From NCBI GenBank assembly GCA_027422505.1, contig JAPQWV010000487.1, positions 310,001 through 374,000 of the forward strand: a stretch of 64,000 nucleotides of DNA, written 5' to 3'. Of the stretch, positions 35,517 to 48,655 are shown piece after piece. This DNA comes from Craterostigma plantagineum (Eukaryota; Streptophyta; Magnoliopsida; Lamiales; Linderniaceae). The stretch's first letter is position 1. The number at the start of each line of letters is the position of its first letter. Position numbers and translations under genes: made by a program. A model generated the notes under the pieces. The model was given only the letters and a program-made list of their open reading frames with translations. It ran no database searches and was not told the origin of the DNA.

Positions 35517-38417
35517 TGTGGCGCCCCGACTTCCTAACCGCCTAATCTAGCGCATATCTACGTGCCTAGCGAGTTTGCAAGTAAAGAAGTGCACCGAAAA
35601 CGCGTACAATTTTTTTTTTTTCATTCATGGAATGTAACATCGTTCTATACAAGACAAAAGAATGCATGTCGGACATCAAGTTCCAGACATGGTCTAACTA
35701 CAACGGCGAAGGTGTGTCGGCACAGCAAAAGCTCCTATGCGCCCGGCCTCACAGGTCGTCATCCACACACACACGTCCACCCCCAAAAGCAGCACGAAGC
35801 TTCAAAAGGTCGGCCTTGTCTTGCAATACGATCACATACCGTGGTCGTCGGTACCTACAACACACAACGTAAGGAATGAGCCACCGAGGCTCAGTAAGCA
35901 GAAATCATGCATATATGCACGTGTCACTCCCCGCAAAGGCAATCCGCGCCGATGCACACAACCCTTGCAAAGGCAATCCTCGCCGATGCATATAACACTC
36001 GCAATGGCGTACCGCGCCGATGCATATAACACTCGTACTAACGTACTCAGACTAATTTCACTCAGGGCCCTCGGCTAATCTAACTATGCACCACAAGAGC
36101 TCACGTCCCTCAAGGACAATACGACAGCGGTCCACGCCGGATGGCCGAACCCTAGGATGCACATCGTTCCCCTAGGTCGCCATATGAACCCGGTCATCCC
36201 CGACTGTCCGGCGGTCGCTCACGCTGGTAGCCCACGCTGAGGTCGCCTACACCAGGGTTCCACCCTGTGTCGCTTACACCCTCAGGTCGCACCCTCCAGG
36301 TCGCACCTTACCGCCACGGGCCATGCCCAAATCCTATCCATAGGATATCAATATATATATCTACAATAATAGTACGACGACGCTAAAACGCCGCCCTGGT
36401 AGCATAGTAGACAGCCCCTGACTCAACTACGAGTCGACACACTTGCCCACATCGGCAAGTCCTCGTCGCGTACATGCGACACATCATTACGCACACTCAA
36501 CCCCACGACCCTTCCTCACGAGTTCGTGTGTGCACGTGAGTATGCATATGCAATTGCAAGTAAATGCAACATAGGCTTACCACATTTAATACTTAAATCA
36601 ATTTACTAATTCATGAAGCCACATAAGCACGTAATCATACAATTTAGGCACGTAAAACATGTTGTGTGTCGTAGTTGGACTTCCACTTACCTGTCGTCCG
36701 TAGATTAGCAATCGCCTGATCCGTAAGTGTTCCTAAGTCCCGACCTTAGGCATGAAATATTGGTGTCAGTGCGCTATTTTATTTAGTGGTTTAAGTATGC
36801 TAATCTTCGAGCCCTAAATGTATATCATGAGTTAAAATAGATTTCGAATTGTTGGTTAAATATTAAATCTCGACATTATAAGAAAATCTCGAGCTATTGT
36901 TTTCGAAATAAATCTCGGGTCTGATAAATCTCGAGCTTGATCTCGAGATTTTTAGGTGAATTTATATATATAGTAGGCCTCGACATTGTTATCGACATTT
37001 TATTTTATTTCGTCATCGGTTAAAATCTCGGGTTGCATGGTTAGTTTGGTCTCGACATTTATGTGTAAGACCCGACATTTGTTGGTGTGCGGATTCGACA
37101 TTTGGCTTTAGAAGGGTTTCGACATTGTGTGTTTATGAACTCGACATTTTACTCGACATTTTATTCGATGTGACGAGTCGACATTTTATCTATCACATGG
37201 TTTCGACTTTTTCTTTGGTTCGACATTTGTACTGATTTTCTTTGAATTCGACATTTGAGTAAATTAAAGATCCCGACATTTTTCTCTATCTAACCTCGAC
37301 ATTTTAATTCGACTTTTGTAGAAAATGTCGACATGACTACTCTCGACATTTACATTAATTTCTTAGAGTTCGACATTTTATCAACATAGAAAGACTCGAC
37401 ATTTTTATTTCTTATCACTTCGACATTATGTTTCGACATTATATTTATTACTCGACATTTTGTGATTTAGAGATCTCGACATCTTGGAACATAAATGTCG
37501 ACACGAGATTTCACCTCGACATTTTATACTCAATTCTATTCGATATTGAGCTCGACTTTAATGTCGACTTTTAGCTCGACATTTCACCTACATCATTCGA
37601 CATTTATCATCATCTTCTTTCTTCGCCATTCATCATCCCATCGAACACCATTCCATAGCTTATTCTACCTAGCATTCTAAGTTCTAAATCACATGCTATG
37701 CTACTTAACTTCATATTTGCTCAAACAAACATCCTTAGTACAAACCTAAGCTCGAAATTTAGCTAAACAATTCTTAGTATAAAAGTCGAAATGGTTTAAG
37801 GGATTTTCGTCACTTACTAATTTTCGAAGTCCAAGTTAACTTGAGGTGTTCCTTTCGTTGAAATCTTCTCGGCTCCTTTCCCTTCTCCTTTCTTTCTAAT
37901 TTCGTGGGTTACTCTTAAAAGTGGTTATGGAGTTTCGAAATGTTTAGCTAGATATTTTATTGTGATGGAACAACTTGGCGTGGGTTTCCCTAAATCCAAG
38001 GATCTTGTTTGCTAAACCTTATTTCTAAGGTTATTGGGCCCAAGTTTGAGATCTTATTTGGGCCTAAGTTTGGATTTAATTATAGCCCATTAGTACTATG
38101 GTCAAATTTCCTCTCATGATCCAATTTCCTTGTCCAACTTTCGAAAATTCCTAAATAAGTTAGGGGTCACTTGGTACGATTAATTGTACTAAATTCAAGA
38201 AATCGCCTAAGCACGTAATTTTCCACACAATTTCAAGTAAGTCACATAAGCACTATTTAATCGCACCCAATTTCGTAAAACACGAAGCTGCACTTAAGTC
38301 ATATTGAGCACGTAAATCACGTTTATGCACATAATTCACCTTAATGCACATAATTCACGGAGTCACATTTTGCTAATTTATTGGCCCTAAATACTTACGG
38401 GAAACCCGGGTGCTACA
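35517..38417 (-). mobile_element. Solo LTR, Tekay-related family, reverse strand
   Basis: A single 2901-bp LTR (plus-strand ends TGTGGCGCCCC and GGGTGCTACA) with target duplication GTTCC at 35512-35516 and 38418-38422. It is the reverse complement of a relative of the 11883 LTR. Shared blocks are the CGCCCGGCC...AGGTCGTCATCCACACACA part (35735-35770), GAGCCACCGAGGCTCAGTAA (35877-35896) and the CTCGACATT field (36880-37610). Divergence is large, so it is another subfamily. Internal DNA was lost, most simply by LTR-LTR recombination. Confidence 0.92.
36880..37610. repeat. CTCGACATT field in solo LTR
   Basis: About three dozen CGACATT words (reverse of AATGTCG) at irregular spacing, the counterpart of the TGTCGA field in the intact Tekay LTRs. 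Here the context is more often CTCGACATTT than the palindrome TGTCGACA. Confidence 0.88.
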
Positions 38418-39374
38418 GTTCCCTACCGCGACTGATCACCGTAGTTAGCCACTTTGAGCCTAAGCCTATTTATTTCTTACACTTCGTATATCATAAGCCA
38501 CTAACCTAAATCAGCCTCAAGAGATCATCTGAACCCGAGTTAAGCAGAAGTGAAAGTCGAATGTCAAAGTCGAAAAGCGTAGTCGGATGACGCCTCAAGA
38601 CAACGCCGAAGCAGTCAAGAACCCCCTCTTCAACAAGTTTTAACTCACAAGGAGTTGGCGTAAGGGCAGCGCTCCGCAATGCGAAAGGGTATTCGAAAAA
38701 AAAAAAGAGCGAAAAAAAAAAGGAAAAAAAAAGAAAGAGAGAAATGGTGTGGCTGCTGGGAAACTGAAGCAAGAAGAGGATGAACTGTTGCGAAAAGAAA
38801 GAAAGAACCTTTCCTTCGATAATCTTCCAGTCTCGTGAATTCCACATCATCTATATTTTGAGACTTGGGAGAAGAAAGGCTTAGTGGAACGCAGCAGAAA
38901 TAAGAGGAATATGAGGACAGCGTAACTAAAAAGGCTAATTCTTGGCGCGCTTTAGACAATGACATGGAGACCGACACGACTGCTACTCATATCTGATTCC
39001 ACTACCCATTCATTACTTTCTGAACCCATTTAACCCGAAAAGACCTTCCGATTCATGCTAACTGCATTAAGTAGTCGACGTGCGATTGACTTGCAAGCAT
39101 ATGGGTTAGACTTTATTATTGCATGAATTGAGTGATTCACCGATTTATTATCCTATACACTGAGTGATTTGAGTGAATCCCTGTGAGGTGTGGATCTCGA
39201 TTGGTAGTGCTAAGGAAATTCGTGTCGATAAGTGCTGATTATTGTTGCAGTGTCTATAATTGCTTGCTTGATTTCATTTTGTGTTTTTCATCTGCATGGT
39301 GAATTGTGAATGGTCATGCCACTATTTTGTTATCTTTTCTTGTTTTTAATTTGCTTGAGGACAAGCAAAAGCTT
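38418..39374 (+). other. Athila 3' non-coding region after the solo LTR
   Basis: Continues the interrupted Athila tail. Contains an A-rich run (38694-38738) and ends in TTGAGGACAAGCAAAAGC before the PPT. Minus-strand ORFs across the A-rich run (38506-38977) are low-complexity; I see no gene. Confidence 0.6.
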
Positions 39375-39389
39375 AAGTGTGGGGAGGTT
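39375..39389 (+). promoter_or_regulatory. Polypurine tract of Athila-type element
   Basis: AAGTGTGGGGAGGTT directly before the 3' LTR TG at 39390. Confidence 0.88.
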
Positions 39390-41104
39390 TGATAAACGTA
39401 TTTTAATACGTTTATTGTTATGTTTATTTGGGTTATAATAGGAAAGTTTTGATCATTCTATGCATTTATTGGCTCTATTTACACCCTTTTAAATATTGTA
39501 GGACCTTCGAATGATTATCGAGCGAATAGGAACGAAAACGAGACGAAAACGACGCGAAAATGGCGAAGTTAGAAGCTGCCAGAAATAAGTCACGGCCGTG
39601 AACAATCTTGCAAGAGGCCGTGAATGTTGGCAGTAAGCTTAAGGAGCCAAAAGTCCAAGGGTCACGGCCGTGAATCATATAGCACGAAGCCGTGACAGTA
39701 GGCAGTGGGTCGACTAATGAAAGTCACGGCCGTGAATAGCCTCGCAATACACCGTGAAACCGGGCAGAACCTCAAGATCTATAAGTCACGGCCGTGAGCT
39801 CCATTGTTCGAAGCCGTGAATCTCGGCAGTAGCTAAAGTATTGCATGTCACGGCCGTGAATCGCCACACACCAAGCCGTGAAGTCGAGCAGTAGCTGAAA
39901 ATCATGCGTCACGGCCGTGAGTCAAGATGCACGTGGTCGTGACTGTCTCCAGAGAAGTCAACATTTAGGGTTTTAGCCGCCTTCACGGCCGTGAATCCGA
40001 TTGTAAGCGGCCGTGACTCGTGGCAGGAAGTCAAGAAATAGGGTTTAAGCCTCCTTCACGGCCGTGAAGGCCCGACAAGAGGCCGTGAACGCGCCAAAAT
40101 TCAGTGTTAAGGCCCATTTTCGAAGCATAAAAAGGGGGCTCCTCTCAGAACTCAATGAGAACTTCATAGGGACGAAACCTAAGAGAAAAGAAGAGGAAGA
40201 AGAACCCTGGAAGTCGCTCTTCCATTCAGAGATCCGTAAGAGGCGATCCAACAACGTAGTTACGCCTAGTCGATCGAGGAACGAGAGCTCCACCTCAGAA
40301 ATGCCATACTCACTTCTCAGGGAAGATTTAATAAGTTCTCTTACCTTATTTTCTTTAAATCTCGTTGTTGTGACGTCCAATATGAGTAGCTAATCCTCTT
40401 GTGTGTTTGGGAGTAGACGAACGTTGGGTTATGTCGTAGTTAAAGCGTAGGATAATCGTGAATACGTGTATTCGACTATTTATCGTTCTATGATATTGCT
40501 TCTTTGTCTCAATATGTCTATGTGTTGATATGAATGTGTGGTACGTCGTTTAGGGCGACAGCTAAATAACGATTAGGCCGTTCATAGACGTTAGGATTCG
40601 AATATAGGGCGACAGCAAATATTCGATCCTCGCCATTTGGTGATTAACGATTTTAGATTCCCACGAACGTTTAGGGCGACAGCAAATCCGTGAGTGGGTA
40701 GAAAGTTACCGCGATTTAGTCGATTTTCACGTAGGAACGACATTCCATAGCTTTAGCCGACAGCACCTAACGGGATTCGAAGCCCGAACACATATTTGTT
40801 ATCTTAAGTTACTCGTATTACCTTGCTTCGCTTCTTTATTCCCTTATTTCCTTAAGTTGCGCTGTTACATTAGTCCGTAGTATAAACAAATCCTACTATT
40901 TTATTTAGGCTAAATATCGATTCGATAGGTTAATACTAGTATTTATTTTATTCCTCGGGTTCGATACTCGGATATTCACTATAGCTATATTACAAACGAT
41001 AGGTACACTGCCTATCGCGCGTGATTCTAGTTATAATACATTCGTTTTAATTATTACTTGACGTACTCGCACGACCTTTATTTAAATATACACGCACGCG
41101 ATCA
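39390..41104 (+). repeat. 3' LTR of Athila-type element
   Basis: 1715 bp, matches the 5' LTR almost throughout. The palindrome array starts at 39588 and the TATA-like box is at about 40127-40134. Followed by target duplication GTTAG (41105-41109). Confidence 0.95.
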
Positions 41105-44100
41105 GTTAGATCCTTAGGAAAATGATTAGAGCACTTAGGAAATTCCTCACTTGGCCTTACATATATAAAATTTCAATCCTTTAATACAGCCTTTAGTCAT
41201 CCGAGCCTTCTCCGATATCCTTTTCTTCACTTGAAAATCCTTTGAGCCTTGAACTGAACAACTAAGTCTTCGATTGGATATTCAATCGAGAAAAGGAGGG
41301 GGGAGAAAACGAGACGACAAAGCTAAAGATGACAAAAGAAGGTGGACAACGCACACGAGGAATCAACGCAGAAAAAGTAGTCCAAAAGAACTCGCCCCTC
41401 GACTATCACAATCTCATATCATTAGAAGGGGGCACGGATCTTGCTATGAACTTCTCCATCGATAATCTCGTACAGTTGTCAGAACGGCTGAAAAGAGGAG
41501 CACCACGAAGTGAACTTCTCCAACTATAATCCGGTCTTATATCGAGACAACGAGAAGAGGAGCGCATCTCTGAAACCTCACTAGGGATTAAGAGAAAAGG
41601 AGCACGGTATCGGCACAGAACGAATAAGAAGATCTTCGCCTTAGATAATCTCTCAGCCTCGTAGAGAAGCGGAGCTTCAGCTTGAGCAAGTGCAGATTGA
41701 GTCAAAGAAAAATTGTTAAAGGATGAGAAAGATAAACAATAAGAGAAAAACGGCAAAGAGGAGGAGAACGACAAAGAAAAGGAAAAAGATCCTTAGTCCA
41801 CAATTCCAAAACTATCCTTCCCTTCTTAGTCAGAGCCAAATTAAAACCTTCCACAGTCTCTATGATTCCACATCGACGATCTTTTGCAAAGGTGAAATGA
41901 TTAAAATGCCTCGATCACAGGTAAATTGACTTAAGATACTTGTGTTGACTAGAGCGATATAAATATAATCATCCCAAGGTAAAAATATTCGAGTGCTAGA
42001 GTGAACCCATTGAGAGGTGTCGAAATGGATCATTCTATGAACTTAGGACTCTTTAGTTTGACGACATGACTTGATGGTTTGTGATCTTTTCAAGTGTCTT
42101 GTGAAATTTTAGGCGCGACAATTATCGTAGCAAAATAATCTGAGCCCATACTATTAATAATATTAATATGCATATGAAAATTAAATATTTATATATAATA
42201 TATATATTGATATATGATAATTTTTTTCTAAAAATTTACCTCACTAAAAAAAGACACGCATGTTCCCTTATTCATATGGATTGACTTATTTAAGTACGAC
42301 TATCTGTTTTGCTCATACCCGCGCGCGAAAATGACAATTACATGTATAGGGGAACATGTATCTGGCTAAATGTATTGATTCGCGTATCTCAATTTTTGGT
42401 GCATTATTTGAGGGGGAGCATTTACAAAATTATGCCTCAAAAGCTCCAGATATTTTCAAAGATCTTGCTCTAAGTGTTGCAGAAACAATGCGGAGGTCAA
42501 GAATTCTTCAAGACTTGGAGTATTCGGCATAAACTCGTTGGTTGGTTAAATTTCTGATCGCTAAGGTCTTTATATGGTTTTGAATTCAACCAATTTTTTG
42601 TTATTAAGGGGGAGCCTCATTAAAACAAGTATTGCTTACATAATTAACTCTAATCATTCTCGAATATATTTTGCTCTGAAGTTTTGCAGAGTCGCGAAAT
42701 CTGATTTTGGAGCTAGATGTTATCATTCGAAATTTCAGGGAGTTAATTGCACTTATTTTCATATCTAGGGGGAGTCATTATGTGGTTGAATACTTAAACT
42801 TAGGGTCTGTCTGAAATACCTTGAAAATAATTTTGAGCGAAATTTGTAGTTTCCGATCACAAATATCGATCGGAAATTAACTTGGGACCAAAGGCAATTT
42901 TCGCTTCAATTTCTCGAGCGAAAATCAAAATAGGTACCAAATTTCTCGATCGCAAATTTTTCGATCGCAAACAATAATGGGCCTCGAATTTCAAGTGTCG
43001 AATAAACATCTAATCAGCCCATTTAACGAATTTAATTCTTGCAGTCGAAAATTCCCAAATACACGCAAAACCCTCAATCGAAAAATTTCAACAGTCATCT
43101 CACGCAAAAATTTTTCTATCAAAAGACGAATGTCAAAATCTTCAAAATCTTTCGATTTTCATCTAATTTTCATCTTTTGAAGGTAGATTTGACTTCCTTT
43201 AGGGGTTATCGTGCATTTAAACTAGATTTGCATCTGTATTCTGTGATCTTTCGCATGATTACGTGTTAAAAATCTCGATTGTTCATAATGTGAAAAATCG
43301 ATTGATGTTTTGCCGTATTTACGAGCAATCTAGGTGTAAAATCTGGGCTAAATCTGCATTTAAGATAGTTTTAAGCATTATAGGAACATATCGTTTCGAT
43401 TATTGGCGTTCTTAAAGGTTGATTAAGCGTTCGACTAAACTGGGTTTTTTTCAAGTGTTTAAAGGCGTCGAAGAACTCTCTCGATCGTAAACAGTGTCAA
43501 TTGAATTTCAATTTGATTGATTTACTGTTTGCATCGTAAAAGATTTTCGATCGCGAAATTTATTTTTGGCCGTTAACATAATATTGCTGACCGAATAAAA
43601 ATTAACAATCGAGAAATTGATTTTTGATTTTATGCGAGCGAAAAGATTACTGAACCGAATAGATAAAATATATGCAATCCCTTTTAATTTTTCGAGCGCA
43701 AAACTTACAGTCGAAAATTTCGATTTCAAATTTGTTCTCGGTCGAAAATTTTAGCGGCGAAAAATTATTTTTTCGACGATAAAATTTCTCGACCGTAAAA
43801 GCACGCATCGATAATTTGATCGATCGAAAATTTTCTCGATGGTTGACTTAGTCTCTCGTTGAGAATTTTCTCGATCATAAACTTTCGCAGCGAAAAACCT
43901 TTTTTTAAAAAATCGAAAATCTTTCCCGCTCAATAACTTTCGTAGCGAAAAATTTTATTCACGCGCGAAAAATTTTCCGATCGTGAATTTACTTGGAAAT
44001 CTAATTTCTCGAGCGTGAATTTACACGGAAAATTATTCGATCGTAAAATTTCTCGGCTACAGTACCACATTTAAGTTCAAACACTTAGAAATTTTCTAAG

Positions 44101-44431
44101 CTTTTTTTAACTGTAGCTGTCATTAGCGAATAATATTTTCGATCGCAAATATTCGGTTCAAAATCACATTTAGGCAATTCCATTGAGAATTTCGATTCTC
44201 GCGCGATAAAAAGCACTTAGTAAAATGTTCGACCAAAATTTTTTGAACCTACATGCATATGTCGAAATAAAATTATTTCTTCAAAGATTCACTCTATATG
44301 ACCTATATGTGCAGTTATATTTCCACTACAATTTTATCAGTTATGTTATAAATAGCTACATCATTATGGTTTGATAAATTCGTATTTCGACTAAATTTTA
44401 ATCTAGCTAATGACTTGAATATGTATTTCAG
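41105..44431 (+). repeat. Sirevirus copy B post-pol spacer (continued)
   Basis: Resumes the spacer after the Athila insertion. 41274-41800 is very purine-rich (AGGAGGGGGGAGAAAA near 41294). 41700-44431 aligns with 1-2781 of copy A. PPT-like words occur at 42411-42419, 42606-42614 and 42767-42774, and the TCGATCG motif field at 42820-44260. ORFs are short and unsupported. Confidence 0.75.
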
Positions 44432-47400
44432 ATGGATCACTACCCTACCTACAACCACATCTACGAGAAGGCTCTGTACCTTAATGTACACGACACAAAC
44501 TTCCAACTAGATCTGACCACCTTTCGGTATCCAGACGACATCATCGTGTCCATACTGCAAGGCCATCCACTATGACATGCTCTTACGGTGACGGCCTCAG
44601 TATGGATGGTCTACCTCCATCAGTTTTGGGGTATGATCAAGAGCCTCATCTTGAACGGGTCGTATCACTTTACCACTGTTATAGGGACGAGGCACGTCTG
44701 TATGAGCAAGAACGATCTCAGACTTCTGCTCGACCTCCCTCACAGCCAAAATTACGACCCCCTCCATCAGATGCAGAAATGGTGCATGATTTCCTCCAGA
44801 TGGGGTACCATTCGCCGCACCAAGCTCGCTCAGATGCAAAGCAACGGCATTCCCCATCCGTGGAAGACACTTTTTGATATAATCAATAAGTGTTTGTCCC
44901 CGAAGCACGCAGGCTTCGACAAAGGCAACAGCGACATCCTCCGGATATTTCACGGAGTAGTGTTCTCACGAAATTATGATTTAGCTCAACTGATCAGGAA
45001 CGACCTCGCAGAACAGATCAGACAGCAAGAGAACAAACGGTCCAAAAATGTGCCGTATGTGAGATGGTTCTCCGTCATCATCCGACAACATATGGAGATG
45101 TACGAGCAGAATATTCCCGCCTGCCTCCGGGAGGAAACTATCAGCCACCTAGGCTCAAGTTCTTCCACAACCCCAAGCTCGCGGACCTAGCTAGCCAACG
45201 ATGGCCATTCCGCTCGAGCTACTACGTCTCGCCAACCCAAGGGAGATGAATATCAGAGATACTGTCGGGAGCATCGTTTGACTGAGCAGATGATTCGAGC
45301 TACTACGTCTCGCCCCCGACAGAGTTCCGCTTGAGCCCTCCCTAATAATAGCCTAGTCCTGAAAACAATGATTGATGAAGTGGCTCAGGAACAAGAGATG
45401 GAGCCCCCAACTCATGAGGAAACAATGTCAGATGTTGAGTCCACGCTGATAGATGCCGTGGCTCAAGAGTTGGAACTCGAAGCTCCACAACTATCTCTTG
45501 GTGCTGAAGTGGCCATCATTGTCGGCGTGCTCGAAGAACCTATTGACGAAGTTCTTCTAGCAGCACAGCCCGAGGCAGAAACGGGGCACATCTCACCACC
45601 GGTGGCTACTACGACAAAAATAGAGGCTCTATTCCAACAATACAACCTATCGAGCCTACGGTGACGGAACCAGCCAATGAGGATGTAGCACGAGGACTCT
45701 CACCTCACACGGCTACCCCATCAGACACGGATTCAGATGAGGAGATTCGGTCGATTAGAAGGACTCCGAGGCGATTGAGCGTATTCGAGTTCCTCTTCGA
45801 AATCGTCACCGAACCATCAGACACAGCGCTGACCATCACTCCAAGTGTTGCGGACCCCCTTCGCTCAATCTTGAGCCGCAGCACATCACGGCGGGACCGA
45901 AAGCTCCGGTGTTTGATACACAGGTTCCCACTGAATCTGTCACAACACCCATAGAGGAGAATCTTCAAGATTCCACTCAAGGATTGGGTGGAAATCTCGA
46001 ACAGTCACAACCTCAAGTGACTCCGAGCCAACCTGAGGAGCGGGAGTTAGCCCTAGGGTTGTCAACAGGCGACATCAGTCCACCTGGTCAATCTACGACG
46101 GAGGCGTCCGTCCCATTCGTGACAGAAGACCGACTTCAGATCGCTCTCTCATAAGCTTTAAAGTCCTTTGAAGATAAGATCATAGAGAGCATGCGTACAG
46201 CAATCGAGACGTCCCGCCAAGATTGTGGGAAAGCACCCATCTCAGAGCCGTCTTCCTCACAACTCATTCTCACACCCGTACAACCCACACGTACCACACC
46301 CATCCCCACACCCATCCTCACGCACAACCTAATCAACCCCGCAACAGTACCTATCAGCGACCTCCACTCCATCTTAGTCGCCCGCCTACTAGAGCTAACC
46401 ACTCGAGCGCCGGAAGAAGAAGACCTCTTCCGCCGTCTTATTGATCCTCTTGACCCATCTAATACCTGATGACACAGCCCATTAGGGCCATCCTGAGGGG
46501 GAGAAAAGGCCAAGGATAATCACAAGGGGTCAGAGACAGAACCCTGGCGCAACTCAAACAAGTAAAGGAGACGCTGGAACCTCACAACCCACTACCCAAA
46601 CAACCACCACACGCGCCGCACCACTCAAACACAAATCCAAACCCACAAACCTTTCAAATAAGGATGCCTACGCCCATACACCGACCTTCTCAAGCCCCCT
46701 GCTTCCAGAAGAAGAAGCAAGTGCTGCCATGCTCGTCGCCCTAGCGCAGACTCAGGCGACTCCCTCAACTGCTCCTGACCACCCGGGACCGTCAGGACAT
46801 GGTGTCAACCCACATGAGGTCCTAGACAAATACATATTCGAAGGACAGTGGATGACCCATTCCATGCCCGATGAGCATCAAAGACAACGGCTTCAGGACG
46901 TTCGACACTTCCTACAACAAGCTTCGGTAGACCTCGTGCTCATAGAAGATAAAGAACTTCAGGATGGTGAAGACTACTAGCAAGATATCCCAAGGCTACC
47001 AGATTTGATCGTGCAACGAGCGGTTTCCCCTACAAAATGCCAGGGACCGTTCGGATCGACACGCCATGGGAGAACATCAGAATCGAAATCCCATTCCTTG
47101 AAGAAATTCGTGAACACGTCTTGAGGACACCGGACAGGGTCAATAAGCCGAACGTGTTCGGGCTAAGAGGGATCTCTCACCGAGATTTGCAGAAGAGGAT
47201 GACCTACATCTGGATGCTGACTCAACTTGGACCTGATGTAAGGATGATGATGACTAAAGCACAAGCAATGAATCATTTTCAGAGTCTATCTTCTATCTGC
47301 CAGCTTCTCAGCGTCTACTGTGCCAAAGGAGGTCTTCCAACCCGAACCTACGCTATCGAGCGCGTGGATAGAACCCGAGAGGAATTAAGCAAGAGCGACC

Positions 47401-47668
47401 TACCGTACCTCCTTGCCGACGAGGTAAACAACCTCTATCAGTTGTACGCGGAGAAGTACAAAGGTCCTTAAGGCTTCGTCAAGAAAGAAGGTCTCGAGGG
47501 GCTCTACCGGTTCATGATGCACCAAGTCAAGTACTTCGCTGCGCATGACCTTTAGATGGCTCTAGAGAGCAACATGAAGAAGGTCAACATGACCGCACCA
47601 TTCGACAAAGGACCTGAGATCGAAGGGCTTCCAAGCAATCATGTGCACATCAGCTCAGTCCTAGGCAT
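44432..47668 (+). pseudogene. Sirevirus copy B post-pol ORF, heavily decayed, 3' end lost
   Basis: Paralogue of 2782-6271. ATG at 44432 in the same context (TTTCAGATGGA). TGA at 44573-44575 breaks the N-terminal domain, which continues (VYLHQFWGM, PHPWKTLFDIINKCLSPKHA) to about 45150. The middle part lies in three frames (45368-45664, 45661-45954, 45909-46154, 46191-46469). The C-terminal domain is at 46729-47640 with stops at 46978-46980, 47469-47471 and near 47553. Homology to copy A stops near 47665 at HISSVLGI, where a gag fragment is joined; the ORF end, PPT and LTR are absent. Confidence 0.78.
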
Positions 47669-48655
47669 CTCCTTCCACATTATTGACCATGTTAGAATCG
47701 TACCAAATAGCATACACTAACATGAAAAGTGTGCAGAAAAGCGTAAAGGAAGTAGAGAAAAAACTAGCTAAGTCTCGTGAGAAAATTACTAGTCTCGAAT
47801 CACAACTTAGGAGCTCTAGTTCAAAAAATAGAAGAACTTACTAAGAGCTTACATTCTAGTGAGACTACAAAGCTTCAGATAGAGCAGCATGATTTAAAAG
47901 TTAAAGAATTAGAAGACAGGCTAGAAACTAACTATAATTGCTTGGTTAGAAATCTCAATGAGAAAGCTAACCTCAATTGTGGGTTAACAGAAGCGACTAC
48001 TAAGATCACCAACCTAGAAGCCGAATTAGATAGATCTAATACTAAGGTTTGTGAACTTACAAAAGATCTAGATGCTTGTAAAGCTGCCAAATTGACGGTG
48101 GAAAATAACTTTGCTCTATTAGGAGAAGAGCGTAAGAAGTTATACACTAAAATTAAAAAAATAGATGATCTTATAGAAAGAAGGGACAATCTGAACATAC
48201 TATATTTTTGAATCAGCCCAAGGACTTAGAATTTTATGATTATAAGTATGGCTTAGGTTTTGAGAATCCATGTCACTTGAAGAAAGTTGACCGTAAACAA
48301 CTCTATGATGTCAAATACATGGGTCCCGGACTAACCTCTCTCATGACTTTTACTGGGGAAAAGGAAACTTATGAATTAGAAGAAGCCAAGAGAAAAGCCA
48401 AAACAAAGGCTGAAATCCCATTTTGCTATGACGAACTGAATCAAAGCAACGACACTGGGAATCTTCCCAAGGGTTGGAGCCTTGAATCAATTCAAGTTCT
48501 TGAAGATCATTCTAATAATAAGGAAGCTCAATTTCATCATTCTGAAAATTCTCTCTATATACCCCCTATTGTTAGAAAAATAGAAAGGCTAAGAGTTTCT
48601 TTAAAAAAAGAAAGAGAGAAGTTTAAAAAGCTGAAAAGAAAAAGTTCCTAAAAGA
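47669..48655 (+). pseudogene. Sirevirus copy C: gag coiled-coil fragment
   Basis: Begins inside gag, homologous to 7500-8470 of copy B (TTCCACATTATNGACCATG onward). Long charged coiled coil (ENNFALLGEERKKLYTKIKK), then NQPKDLEFYD and the SLYIPPIVRKIERLR block; frame changes near 47826 and 48200. It ends at AAAAAGTTCCTAAAAGAG, where the match to copy B (AAAAAGTTCTTAAAAGAG, 8456) stops. No N-terminal capsid, zinc knuckle or pol is attached. Confidence 0.78.

Larger units (their letters stand above)
23662..41104 (+). mobile_element. Athila-type Ty3-Gypsy element with nested solo LTR
   Basis: LTRs of about 1.72 kb (23662-25377 and 39390-41104) start TGATAAACG and end GCGATCA. The target duplication GTTAG is at 23657-23661 and 41105-41109. 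The element spans 17,443 bp, or about 14.5 kb without the nested solo LTR and its duplication. Order: tRNA-Asp PBS, gag, PR, RT-RH-IN, a long 3' region with an ATHILA-type ORF, PPT. The LTRs differ by roughly 1-2 % by eye (for example GCATGGCTA versus ACGAGACGA near 23811/39538), so it is older than the Tekay insertion. Confidence 0.95.

Noticed and set aside
35562..36078. Plus-strand ORFs of 80-110 codons near the start of the solo LTR.
   Set aside because: They lie within an LTR in reverse orientation and match the non-coding LTR of the related intact element.
38506..38977. Minus-strand ORFs with Phe/Leu runs.
   Set aside because: They read through the A-rich run 38694-38738 in Athila non-coding DNA; no conserved domain and no start support.
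41274..41930. Lys/Arg-rich ORFs in the purine-rich part of the Sirevirus spacer.
   Set aside because: Low-complexity purine DNA; the frames are not kept in the homologous spacer of copy A.
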